The position numbers were made by a program, and so were the translations under genes. From assembly GCF_024158915.1 (NCBI RefSeq), contig NZ_JAMZGF010000014.1, forward strand, positions 34,800-98,799: a DNA stretch of 64,000 nt, given 5' to 3'. Position 1 is the stretch's first letter. Each line of letters begins with the position of its first letter. Source of the stretch: Chryseobacterium sp. S0630 (lineage in GTDB: Bacteria; Bacteroidota; Bacteroidia; Flavobacteriales; Weeksellaceae). A model generated the notes under the pieces. That model was given only the letters and a program-made list of their open reading frames with translations, had not been told where the DNA came from and ran no database searches. Positions 1-9,670 of the stretch are shown piece after piece.

Positions 1-179
1 AGCATCTGTTATTGTCTCGGAAGATTGATATTGTATTTTAAATGAAACATCACATTTTTCCATTGTATTATGTTTATTGTTGTTATTTATTTTTTCTAGT
101 ATGTAAGGGATGTTGTAATTATTCCAAAAAAATAAAAAAACACCCCTTTATATCAGATATAGCACAAAGAATATGTTCC

Positions 180-3100
180 TTAATCCACTCTTATCTCTGC
201 TACATCAATTTCAAATGCATCACTATTGGCATCCTTGACTAAAAGCTGGAATTTGTATTTTCCAACCTGTAAATCTTTGATGGTAAGAGTCGGTTCGTTA
301 ACATTCTCAAGGATTACATCCGGACCTTCTAATTTGCTCCAGAAATACAGAAGCACATCTGCTCCACTTCCCCATCCTTTTAATCCCAATTGCCTAAAAC
401 GTAAATTAGATAAAAGAATGTTCTGACTACCACCGGCACCAGCTAAAATAGTGCGCAGTTCAACAGTACAGCAATTTTTATTAGGAAAGCTAATGCTATT
501 GATCACAACCGTTGGACGATATTCATTTTTATAGGAAAGAATGTTTGAAGTCACGGTATTATTTTCTCCATCTACTACAACCGCTTTATATAGATTTGTA
601 CCCACTCCGTTTATAGAATCTGTAAATGTAGTCCCCGTAAGATTGCTAATAAACACATTCCATGTAGCACCGTTATTGGTACTTTTATGAATCTGAACGT
701 TGGTAATATCACCATCAGGATCGCTGGCATAGACACCAACTGTGTAACTACAAGCAGACTGTGTACACACTCTATCCTCAATTCCGGATGTATCATTCCA
801 TTTGATTGATACAACAGGTGGGTTATTTTCTTTTTTATAAGACAGAATATTTGAAGTTGTTGTATTGTTTTTTCTATCTGTAACAATTGCTTTATATAGC
901 TGTGTTCCAGCTCTGTTTATAGTATCGGTAAATGAAGCCCCAGTAAGATTACCAATAAACAAACTCCATGTAGCTCCATTATCAGTACTTTTAAAAATCT
1001 GAATAGTTGCAATATCTTCATCCTGATCCGTTGCATAAACGTCAATGGTAAAACTACAAACCGACTGTCTGCATAACCTGTCCTCAACTCCTGAATTATC
1101 CTTCCATCTGATCAATGCAGTAGGTGGGTGATTATTCTGGTCTTTTTCAATTCCAATATCATCAAATCCCGGAAGATCCACAGTATTTGCTGTTTCTCTA
1201 CATGAACCCACCAATCCGAATCTAATATCGTATTTACCTAAAGGCAATTTGACAGATCTTCGCGGATTGTATGATCCGGATTCATAATGCCATCCGTTTC
1301 CAGGGTCATTTGAATCATAAATATTCAAGCCTGTTATTCCCGTGAGGTCTTTAGGTAAATCCCAATCAAATGTGAGTGTCTGGGTACCATCACCATTATC
1401 AACAACGGAATATTTAATATTTGAAATCACCGGACACTCTTTGGTCAGTGGTAAATTTACAGCTACAGTCTGAGTACAGCCATTACCAATCACCTTCACT
1501 CTTACAGTTGGAATCCTTGATGGATCCAGATTGTAATACTTATAACTTACAAATCCATTTTCATCAGGATTGAAAGGGGCCCAAACGTCAGTACCCAGGA
1601 AATCCCAGCTGTACGTATAGTCTGCAAAGTTTGCTCCGGAGACTTTAAAGTTTACTATTGTTGCTGTTGAATCTCCTCCAGGATAAATAACAGGTGGAAC
1701 AACTTCTACTTTGATATCCGGTTCCGAAATCACTTTAATACTGCAATCAGTAGGTTTCCCATTGACAGTAAAGGTAATTTCCTGACCATAGAACTGTTCT
1801 TCCACAGCCTTCGGATCAAAGACATATTGTCCATTGATAAGTTTCACGCCATTACCAATATTTGCTTTCACAACTCCATTCATTGGGGATACTGTAAAAG
1901 GTATAGGATTAGATTCAGCACAGATAACAGAAGTTGGCAAACTTAATTTGACAATCGCTTTTGGAGTACAGCAGATGTATGGAAGTGAAAAGTCTGCAAT
2001 AACTTTTGGATTTTTTATAGAATCATAAACCAGGATAAAAGTACCTCCACGTTTTACTCCCCGCTTATGTTCCAATCCCGAATTCTTTTCTACATATTCA
2101 TTGAAATAGGCTTTTGTCAGGTCTTTATTCCCTTTTAATTCTTCCAAAGACAAGAGCATAATATCAAATCCCAGCTGCTGCTTATCCTTGATTTCTTTTA
2201 TCTGTTCAAAAGCAACCTGGTAATCCATTCCCTGATGACCTTCTATATTATAAAACGGATAGTTATCTATATTGAGGTTTAAAGGACTTTCCTGTTCGGA
2301 TTTTCCTATTAACACCCAATCCGTATCAAATGTTAGATTGTTGTCAGAAGACCTGTTGCTTGTTTTATCAAAATTCCACGCCTTTAAGAAATCTTCTGTA
2401 ACCGTGTAATAAAAAGGAATTGCTTTATTACTCAGAGGATTTAATTTTTGTGACGGAGTAATTTTAACTCTTTCCTTATTTTTAACAATATTATCAGGAT
2501 TAAAATATCCTACTTGTTGATTAAAGCGACTAATCAGGGTTTTAACTTTTTGGGTTGCTTTATCATCATCCAAAGCAGGCGAATTATAAAACCTATGTCT
2601 TGAGAAATCCAATTGGATATCTGATTGTAATTTCCCAAGCATGATGTGTTTAGGAAAAGAAACAAAATCCGGAAGACATTTGGTGAATGCTCTAGGAAGC
2701 AATTCTATAATTTCCGAGTAAGTATCCATTAAATCCTTTACCACATCATAAGCATACTGAAAACCTGATTCCTGATTAAAAATTCTTGTAAATGACGCTT
2801 TAAATGTATCATGGTTGGCTGTTGAAATCCCTACTATTTTACCGATTGCTTCCATTCTTTCAAAAACAATCTTCCCAAAATTCGTTTTATCCAGAGCTTT
2901 GATATATATATTCTTTAAATCAGAAGCACTCAATTTTTTTTCTGAAACAAACTGTTCTAAAATAACCCTGTTCTGTTTCACAGGCTCCATGATATCTTCG
3001 ATAAACAAAGGATGAGGCTGAAGACGATCTTTTCTTTTCAATTGAACCTCACCTGTTATAGGGTCAGGCAGAGTAAAACCATCTTCTCCAAGAATATGAT

Positions 3101-3707
3101 TGATCCCACTTGCAGTAGTAACTAATACTTTAAGGTTTCTGATTTGTTGTATTCCATGATTATCACAGTCAACTCCTCTACAAGGTTTAATTTCTTTTTC
3201 ATAATCTTCCAAATACAGCAACAGGTATTTATCCTCTAAATTGGTAAGATTATTAATAAGTTGAAAATCTGATATTGCTTCCTGAGCCGTTGCCAATTCC
3301 CATAGTTCAATCTGCTCGCTTCCCTCGTAAAACGACGGGTATTTTATTTTAAAATTATCATATGCTTTAAAATGGATGAAGTCTTTATTTTCAAGATCAA
3401 CCGTCTTCAGATCACCCATGTACAGATCTTCACTCTTCTTACTCGTATTGTTCAGGGTTAATAAATCGCCGTCGGTGGTAAGTGCTGCTCCCTGAGAAAG
3501 CTGTATACTGCTGAGCAGCCTGTTTTTATAAATAAGTTTTGGTTTGAGACCGCATACAATACCTACTCCCTGCAGCAATACTCTGGACAAACGGTCCTGA
3601 TCTTCGAAAAAATCCAGGAACTCATTGAACTGATCAGGATCTTCTATATACTGCCCTTTACTGAATTTACGGTATTGGACTGCTATATTACTTAATTGAT
3701 TCTTCAT
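180..3707 (-). CDS. Large PKD-domain protein, putative eCIS fibre/baseplate-periphery component (paralogue of the next gene)
   Basis: A 1175-aa protein and the last gene of the minus-strand injection-system operon. Its first 550 or so residues are clearly paralogous to the upstream 1000-aa gene: both open with a QYRKF motif, then FEDQDRLSR, then a GVG(I/V)VCG motif and a TTDGDL motif, and share blocks around LGKAIPFYY-type and YxxEGHxGM-type sequences. After a conserved YICC motif (about 630) come immunoglobulin/PKD-like segments, then two tandem repeats of about 92 residues (about 905-1090), each with a VEDR/IEDR motif, a CxxxxC-like pair, a STDNGATW/STNNGATW motif and a NILSYK end. No signal peptide is visible, as expected for particle-borne proteins. 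Its place at the operon end resembles that of the Afp13 fibre, but there is no adenovirus-type fibre similarity, so a cell-binding or accessory baseplate role is inference. Confidence 0.72.
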   Translation of the reverse strand: MKNQLSNIAVQYRKFSKGQYIEDPDQFNEFLDFFEDQDRLSRVLLQGVGIVCGLKPKLIYKNRLLSSIQLSQGAALTTDGDLLTLNNTSKKSEDLYMGDLKTVDLENKDFIHFKAYDNFKIKYPSFYEGSEQIELWELATAQEAISDFQLINNLTNLEDKYLLLYLEDYEKEIKPCRGVDCDNHGIQQIRNLKVLVTTASGINHILGEDGFTLPDPITGEVQLKRKDRLQPHPLFIEDIMEPVKQNRVILEQFVSEKKLSASDLKNIYIKALDKTNFGKIVFERMEAIGKIVGISTANHDTFKASFTRIFNQESGFQYAYDVVKDLMDTYSEIIELLPRAFTKCLPDFVSFPKHIMLGKLQSDIQLDFSRHRFYNSPALDDDKATQKVKTLISRFNQQVGYFNPDNIVKNKERVKITPSQKLNPLSNKAIPFYYTVTEDFLKAWNFDKTSNRSSDNNLTFDTDWVLIGKSEQESPLNLNIDNYPFYNIEGHQGMDYQVAFEQIKEIKDKQQLGFDIMLLSLEELKGNKDLTKAYFNEYVEKNSGLEHKRGVKRGGTFILVYDSIKNPKVIADFSLPYICCTPKAIVKLSLPTSVICAESNPIPFTVSPMNGVVKANIGNGVKLINGQYVFDPKAVEEQFYGQEITFTVNGKPTDCSIKVISEPDIKVEVVPPVIYPGGDSTATIVNFKVSGANFADYTYSWDFLGTDVWAPFNPDENGFVSYKYYNLDPSRIPTVRVKVIGNGCTQTVAVNLPLTKECPVISNIKYSVVDNGDGTQTLTFDWDLPKDLTGITGLNIYDSNDPGNGWHYESGSYNPRRSVKLPLGKYDIRFGLVGSCRETANTVDLPGFDDIGIEKDQNNHPPTALIRWKDNSGVEDRLCRQSVCSFTIDVYATDQDEDIATIQIFKSTDNGATWSLFIGNLTGASFTDTINRAGTQLYKAIVTDRKNNTTTSNILSYKKENNPPVVSIKWNDTSGIEDRVCTQSACSYTVGVYASDPDGDITNVQIHKSTNNGATWNVFISNLTGTTFTDSINGVGTNLYKAVVVDGENNTVTSNILSYKNEYRPTVVINSISFPNKNCCTVELRTILAGAGGSQNILLSNLRFRQLGLKGWGSGADVLLYFWSKLEGPDVILENVNEPTLTIKDLQVGKYKFQLLVKDANSDAFEIDVAEIRVD

Positions 3708-3792
3708 TATTGTTCATTTTTAATGATTTATTAAGGTCTTTTAATAAACTTCATAGACAATTGATACTGCCTATGAAGTTATTATCTGACTA

Positions 3793-6700
3793 TTATTTTG
3801 TGACTCCTGTACAAGGGTTTATTCTTAGGAAATTACCATTTGGATATCCTTTATAAATAGGAACTGTAGCGCTTGCTAAGAAGATTTCTGTATAGGCAAC
3901 ATCCTGGTGACAACCAGTTGGCGGTCTGTTACTAGGAGGTAATGCACATTCAAGAGAAAACTCTACAAAACCATCTGATGATTGTGATGCCATTTGCTTA
4001 GCTTCAGCCTGAGTGATCGTAATTTCATTATATCTGCTCAATGCAGGTGTACCAGGTTTATGGTTACCTCTATCCTGGTTGCCTCCTGTATTACTTAAAT
4101 GGACGTTTCCAACAAAACCAGGGTAAGGATTGTTTCCACCTATCACAATACCATTTCCTTTTAAGTTGAAGGTAGCATCATTACAAACGTGACCTTGGTC
4201 TACATCATCTCTATACTGAATAACCACTCTCATCCCACTTAAACATGCAATAGTGGATTGACCTTTTAATTTTAGCGGAGCTAATTTATAGACCGTACTA
4301 CAGCCGTTAGCATTGGTTACTGTAAGTGTTGGATTGAAAGTTTTTTCCTGTCCTGCAACCAGCTTGTACACATGAACTTTTTTATTAGTTGGAGCCTCAT
4401 TATGCACGATTGGAGTACCATCATCAAAATTCCAGGTAAATGTAACCCCTGTAAAATCTCCGGTAACATTAAATTCAACCGTAGCATCCGGATTGTTTGC
4501 ATTTTCGTCCATTGTAGGAGCATCATAACTCACAGTACCTGTAGTAACAGATACGTTGGGTTGTGCATACACTACCATCTGTGCTTCTACTGGATCATCA
4601 TTAACGGTAAACGTAATCGTTTGTCCAAAATAAGCTGCGTTAACCAGACTTGGATCGAAGAAACTTTGACCTCCGGATTGTGTAACTGCAGGAATCGGAG
4701 CACCATTCACAAATGCTTTTACTTGTCCGTCTAACGGAACAATGGTCATCAACACCGGAGCATCTTTCTGACATAGTTTGTTTGCAGGTAACGACAGGAA
4801 TGCAGGATCCTTTTTAGAACAACACAGATAAGGCAGTGAAAAATCCGCAAGAACCTGATTTTCATCTTCTGAGTAATAAATCAATGCGAAAGTTCCGCCC
4901 GGCTCTACTCCTGCCCTATGTTCCAGACCTGATTTCCTTTCTAAAAATTCGCTTAGAAGCTCACTTACAACATCGTCTTTTTTAGGATCCTGTTTTACTA
5001 CTGTAACGCCATCTGAAGATCCTTCTTTTGAGAATTCAGCCTGGTTCAGCAATCTCAGCTGTTCATCCAGTTTAGAAATGTTCAGTAAAGTATTCTGTGA
5101 ATTAAGTGTTCTGTTGCTGACATCGCTGGAAATGGATGTCAGCTGCTTTCTGAGTTCATCAATAGAGACTGTTTTTTCCCGGATTGGCGGCTCGCTGCCA
5201 GGCTTTCCTCCTTTTTCCAAAACCAATGCAATGACATCAAAAGCTAATCCGTATTGTGTTTTAAGATCATTGATGTTTTGCAATGCTGTTTTATAAGGCA
5301 TTCCCAGGTGACCTTCAATTCTATAAAAATCATTATTGTCAATGTTATAATTCAGTGGATTCTGAATAAAATCTTCTCCTGCTAAATTGGCTGTATGATA
5401 GCTTAAATTGTAAGCTGCCCTATCGGTTTTTGTTTTTTCAAAGTTCCATTGGGCTAACAAGGATTTGTCTACATTATAGTAATACGGTATGGCCTTATTA
5501 CCCAATCTTACATTCATATTTGAAGGTGTAATTTTAATTCGCCCGATATAGGTTTGAAATCCATTGACTTTCTGTACAAAACGATTGGCAAGCATTACGA
5601 CTCTTTCATAATTCTCGTCATCATTGGTAGTAATGGGTGAATTATAAAAACTGTGACGTAAAGGGATATATTTTCCTAATTCCTGCTTTGCTCCAACTGG
5701 GCCTAACATAAGGTGCTTAGGGAATGAAGCAATATCCGGACAGCATTCAGCATTCAGATGCAGGATCAGCCCTTTTATTTCATTGTAGGTATCAATCAGA
5801 TCCTTTAATAAATCATATCGGTATTGATAATCTTCTAAGTTTGGAGAAGTGCTTGTCAGCAAAGGGTTCAGTTTATCAAAAAGCGTCTGCCCACCCAGAT
5901 TCATATTTACATTAAAAGCTCCTGCAATAGAGGTAAAGCCATCACTTAATTCTGCAACAGTACTGATAGCACCGTGAAATTTTGTTTTTAACTGCGGCGC
6001 TGTTTTTACAAGAGCATCCAGAATAACTCTTTTCGCCTCTATATGAGGTAAACTGTCAAAAAGCTTTTCATAAGTATTGTGCTGCTTATAGATTGCGTCT
6101 TTTGCGTCACCTTTCGTGATAAGCTCTGAAACAGATGCAGAATCTGCCAGAAGCACTTTAAGATTAGCAACCTGCTCTGCTCCGTTGTTGTCACAATCTG
6201 CATCCTGACATGGGGTTTCATCATTAGAATAACTTTCCAGATACAGAATTACAATTTTATCATTTAATGAATTATAAATCTCTCTTACCTGTTTAAAATC
6301 TGCAGCATTAGCTCCTTCGTTCACTAACTGTGTATACTCTTGTGTTGTAAACAATTCTAAAAGAGGAATTTGCTGTCCTCCGATACGAAAATGCTCATAT
6401 CCCAGAACATCAACATAATTTCTATAGTATCTGTAATTTTTAGCATCGAAGTCTATAACAGCCTCTGATTTTTTGCCTGCTGCCTGACGCAGCGTTATCA
6501 AGTCTCCATCAGTAGTAACTCCGGCTCCCTGTGTAATCATAATAGTATCAAGAGGAATCTCAATATCTATATCTCCGGGTCTGGACATTTTTTCTGTCAG
6601 AGAAGGTGAGATTTCAAGCTCTACGTATTCCGATTTAAAACCGCACACCACTCCTACGCCACTCAGACGGGTTCTTGATAATCTGTCCTGATCTTCAAAA

Positions 6701-6795
6701 TAGTCTATAAATTCGTTTAATTGCCCTTCTGTTAACGCCTGATTGTCGTTGAACTTTCTATATTGGGTTGTTACATTGTCTAATTTAGTGTTCAT
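3793..6795 (-). CDS. Large PKD-domain protein, putative eCIS structural component (paralogue of the 1175-aa protein)
   Basis: A 1000-aa protein whose start overlaps the end of the upstream baseplate gene by 11 bases, which indicates translational coupling and membership in the particle. The N-terminal half shares motifs with its 1175-aa neighbour (QYRKF, FEDQDRLSR, GVGVVCG, TTDGDLITL, CCPDIASFPKHLMLG). The middle includes a predicted helical stretch (about 565-640) absent from the paralogue. After a YLCC motif (about 680) there is a PKD-like fold with FTWNFDDGTP and VHVYKL motifs, then a unique Cys-containing C-terminus of about 130 residues. The tandem arrangement suggests duplication followed by swapping of C-terminal domains, as is common for receptor-binding proteins. 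I do not recognise a named family for the N-terminal region, so the function is inferred from operon position. Confidence 0.72.
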   Translation of the reverse strand: MNTKLDNVTTQYRKFNDNQALTEGQLNEFIDYFEDQDRLSRTRLSGVGVVCGFKSEYVELEISPSLTEKMSRPGDIDIEIPLDTIMITQGAGVTTDGDLITLRQAAGKKSEAVIDFDAKNYRYYRNYVDVLGYEHFRIGGQQIPLLELFTTQEYTQLVNEGANAADFKQVREIYNSLNDKIVILYLESYSNDETPCQDADCDNNGAEQVANLKVLLADSASVSELITKGDAKDAIYKQHNTYEKLFDSLPHIEAKRVILDALVKTAPQLKTKFHGAISTVAELSDGFTSIAGAFNVNMNLGGQTLFDKLNPLLTSTSPNLEDYQYRYDLLKDLIDTYNEIKGLILHLNAECCPDIASFPKHLMLGPVGAKQELGKYIPLRHSFYNSPITTNDDENYERVVMLANRFVQKVNGFQTYIGRIKITPSNMNVRLGNKAIPYYYNVDKSLLAQWNFEKTKTDRAAYNLSYHTANLAGEDFIQNPLNYNIDNNDFYRIEGHLGMPYKTALQNINDLKTQYGLAFDVIALVLEKGGKPGSEPPIREKTVSIDELRKQLTSISSDVSNRTLNSQNTLLNISKLDEQLRLLNQAEFSKEGSSDGVTVVKQDPKKDDVVSELLSEFLERKSGLEHRAGVEPGGTFALIYYSEDENQVLADFSLPYLCCSKKDPAFLSLPANKLCQKDAPVLMTIVPLDGQVKAFVNGAPIPAVTQSGGQSFFDPSLVNAAYFGQTITFTVNDDPVEAQMVVYAQPNVSVTTGTVSYDAPTMDENANNPDATVEFNVTGDFTGVTFTWNFDDGTPIVHNEAPTNKKVHVYKLVAGQEKTFNPTLTVTNANGCSTVYKLAPLKLKGQSTIACLSGMRVVIQYRDDVDQGHVCNDATFNLKGNGIVIGGNNPYPGFVGNVHLSNTGGNQDRGNHKPGTPALSRYNEITITQAEAKQMASQSSDGFVEFSLECALPPSNRPPTGCHQDVAYTEIFLASATVPIYKGYPNGNFLRINPCTGVTK

Positions 6796-9646
6796 TATTT
6801 TTCATTTTTTTTGATAAGTTCGATTGTCCTAATATGATTTTTCCGTCCAGCGTGTCGTTGTCATTAGCATCGCAGTCTAAAAGCCTTCCTGGTCGATAGA
6901 TATTATTTAAATGGCTGAGAGCAGTCAGTAAATCTGTAATGCTGTTTCCAAGATTCAAAATATTATTCCTCGATTTATCTGAGAGGTATTTTTTAAATGC
7001 TACTTCAAATTCAGCCAAATCGTTCTGAGCGGTTTGTTTTTCACTCAAACGGTCTCCCACCCAACAAATTTTTGCTAAAACATGAGCAGGAATTTCCTGT
7101 CTGATCACGGTTTCCGCATAACGTCTGAAATCCGGATCCTGGAAACGGTAAGCAAACCCGGGAAGGACAACACTTACCCTGTAAGAATAAGGATCAAACA
7201 CCTCCACATCTGTTTCACAACCTTCACAAGAAGACATAAAGGCTTCCGAATATTCTATCGGATCTGTTGTAGGATTTTCATCCTCCAGGTCATACATGAT
7301 TCTGAAAGAACCTCCGATAGACATACAGCCAATACCTCCCATGAGCTTATAATCCTTAGTGGTTGGCTTTAATAATAGATGTTCAACAAGGAAAATACCT
7401 TCTTCTGTAAATTCATATTTGAAATACTTCACCGTTGCCTTAATTCCGTCTTTCAATTCTTTCAAACCTGAATAAGGATTGGTTTTTTTGTGAACAGCAA
7501 TTACATTTTGTTCATCCGTATCATCTACAATTTCAAAATAGTAGTTACCTCCCGATGAAACACGGATTTTTATATTTCCAATGAAACAATATCCCTTTTC
7601 ACATGTTTTTAGTTTTTCTAATGTAACTTCAGGGTTTTTCTCATCTAAGGTGTCTAATGCATTCTGAAGATCTTCCTCATCAATCTGAATGGTTTGATAA
7701 ATGGCATCATTCAGGTTTTTTATAGCAATATGCTCAGTCGTATAGCTGTTTACAGACGATAAGATAATATTGCTACCAGCATCTTTTATTTTCCAGGTAT
7801 AAGTATTTTTACCGGTATTATCGGTTGTTTCAATAATGGATACCGGCGTTTGAGATAAGTTTCTCTGGGTATAATCCTTAATTCCCAGCAGGCGGGCGAT
7901 TCTTTTCTGAACACCGGAAATATTACTGGTAGTCCAAAGATCTGAATCTCCAATTAAGGTATAATTATACCCCAACCCTCTGTCTTTACTTAATGATGAA
8001 TATTCTTGTAAGAAATTTTCTTTGTTTTTTAAGACAATTTCATCGGTGGATTTCCCATACAATGATTTCATTAAGAAGGTATAGTCGCTGAATGTTTCAG
8101 CAAAACGGGAGATCAGATGATCCAAAACTTCGTTTCGGCGTTCCACGCTGTTATCAAGCTCTTCATATAACGAATCTGTAAGTTGATCATCACTTTCAGT
8201 ATCATAGTCAGAAACCAGTTCATCAAAGCCTTTAATATTCTTAAGAGCCTGGGTAAAAAAGGTTCTTTTTAACTTACCATTAATGCTTAATACTTCTTTT
8301 ACTTTTTCAAGATGTTTGAAATAGCCGGCAAGGATCTGATCAAAAAATAACAAATACCCTTTCATTTGCTTGGCCAGTGCTTCTCTCTCCGGGGATGGAT
8401 TTCCAATAATTCCAGATTCTCCTACTCCATAGGTGTCCGGAAATTCATTCAGAATAGTAGCATAGTTGGCGATATCATATGAAGTTCCTTGTGGCAATAC
8501 CAATTCTTTATTCTGTCTTGCATCTTCTCTCAGTACTTCTTCTTCTCTTTTAAGAGTTTCTAAGTAATCCTGAACTTTTTTATCATTGATATTTAATGGA
8601 AGAGAGCCTTTACTGTAACTGAATGAACTCAGCTCGCACAGTTCCGGTTTTCTGCCTTTTTCAATACAGATCAGCCAATCATTATTTTGTTTGATCACAC
8701 TGTCGCAACCTGCAATAGACACATCATGAATTTCTTTAACCCCATCAATTTTCATGATTTCTCTGATGATATCGGAAAGACGAACTTCTGTTCTTAACTG
8801 GCTGTTTTTAAGTTCTTCCGTATCGATAAAACCATTCTCAAGAAGCGGACCTTCAAAAATCTGATCTGTAGTCAGACCTTTGTCCAGCATTTGTTTCAGT
8901 GAATAAAAATGAACCTCCGGAGACAGATAATTATTGATTGTTCTGATGACTTTAGCATGCACCAGTTCTTCATCTGCTTTGCTGACAAGTCCGATACGGG
9001 CACACACTGCAACTTTCTGGATTTCAACTTCTTTAATTTCTGCCAGGTCTTCACAAAGTCCTCTATTAGCATGATAACTATCTAATATTTTGATATTGAC
9101 ATTAGATTTTTCACATCCGATACCATCCGCATCAATATCTTCAGCATAATCTACATAAAGGTCGTACAATCCTTTTACGTTAAAACTTTTTGTCTTTTCT
9201 CCGATGGGTTTAAAGTCTAAATCCCCGGTTTTACAGTCGACATATAATTTTTCATTTTTTGGAACCAGCCAACAGTTACGGATAGGTCTTTTAAAGCTTC
9301 CAGCCGTGTTGATATCGATAAACAACTTTCTGTAGTCCAGTTCGTTTAAAGGTCTTGAAGGTAAAATTTCTGCAGCCTTTAAAAACTGGGTATGAATGTC
9401 TTTATTGGCATCATCGGATGCCAGGATATCTTCCATGTTCAGGTTCATCCTCATCCCAAGATCCGTTATGGCATAGCTTAAAACTTCCAGAGTGGTGATA
9501 CCAGGATCATGAGAGTTATAATCGGTCCAGAGTTTTCCTCCTAACTTTTCTATGTATTCAATTCCTGTTTTGCGTAGAAAATGAAAATCTGTCTGATCCC
9601 CGGTTTCTATATTTTTTGATATACTAATATGTTTATTTTCTGACAT
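6785..9646 (-). CDS. eCIS baseplate protein, Afp12/Pvc12-like
   Basis: A 953-aa protein with the N-terminal signature of Afp12-type large baseplate wedge proteins: a YNSHDPGITTLEVLSY motif at about 45-60 followed by an AITDLGMR segment. It lies directly downstream of the baseplate J-like gene with a 24-base gap, the order found in Afp, PVC and MAC clusters, where Afp11 and Afp12 pair to form the baseplate wedges around the spike. The remainder is long, acidic and lacks transmembrane segments or a signal peptide, which fits a cytoplasmically assembled particle. The stop codon overlaps the next start. It is somewhat shorter than most Afp12 proteins seen in insect-pathogen systems, as is usual for compact eCIS clusters of Bacteroidota. 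Family assignment is fairly secure; exact wedge position is by analogy. Confidence 0.82.
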   Translation of the reverse strand: MSENKHISISKNIETGDQTDFHFLRKTGIEYIEKLGGKLWTDYNSHDPGITTLEVLSYAITDLGMRMNLNMEDILASDDANKDIHTQFLKAAEILPSRPLNELDYRKLFIDINTAGSFKRPIRNCWLVPKNEKLYVDCKTGDLDFKPIGEKTKSFNVKGLYDLYVDYAEDIDADGIGCEKSNVNIKILDSYHANRGLCEDLAEIKEVEIQKVAVCARIGLVSKADEELVHAKVIRTINNYLSPEVHFYSLKQMLDKGLTTDQIFEGPLLENGFIDTEELKNSQLRTEVRLSDIIREIMKIDGVKEIHDVSIAGCDSVIKQNNDWLICIEKGRKPELCELSSFSYSKGSLPLNINDKKVQDYLETLKREEEVLREDARQNKELVLPQGTSYDIANYATILNEFPDTYGVGESGIIGNPSPEREALAKQMKGYLLFFDQILAGYFKHLEKVKEVLSINGKLKRTFFTQALKNIKGFDELVSDYDTESDDQLTDSLYEELDNSVERRNEVLDHLISRFAETFSDYTFLMKSLYGKSTDEIVLKNKENFLQEYSSLSKDRGLGYNYTLIGDSDLWTTSNISGVQKRIARLLGIKDYTQRNLSQTPVSIIETTDNTGKNTYTWKIKDAGSNIILSSVNSYTTEHIAIKNLNDAIYQTIQIDEEDLQNALDTLDEKNPEVTLEKLKTCEKGYCFIGNIKIRVSSGGNYYFEIVDDTDEQNVIAVHKKTNPYSGLKELKDGIKATVKYFKYEFTEEGIFLVEHLLLKPTTKDYKLMGGIGCMSIGGSFRIMYDLEDENPTTDPIEYSEAFMSSCEGCETDVEVFDPYSYRVSVVLPGFAYRFQDPDFRRYAETVIRQEIPAHVLAKICWVGDRLSEKQTAQNDLAEFEVAFKKYLSDKSRNNILNLGNSITDLLTALSHLNNIYRPGRLLDCDANDNDTLDGKIILGQSNLSKKMKNNEH

Positions 9647-9670
9647 GATTATGTTTCTTCTTGTTTATTA

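Noticed and set aside
42..242. Short plus-strand reading frame at the left end, Cys/Tyr-rich
   Set aside because: Overlaps the end of the 1175-aa gene, has unlikely composition and no promoter; chance frame.
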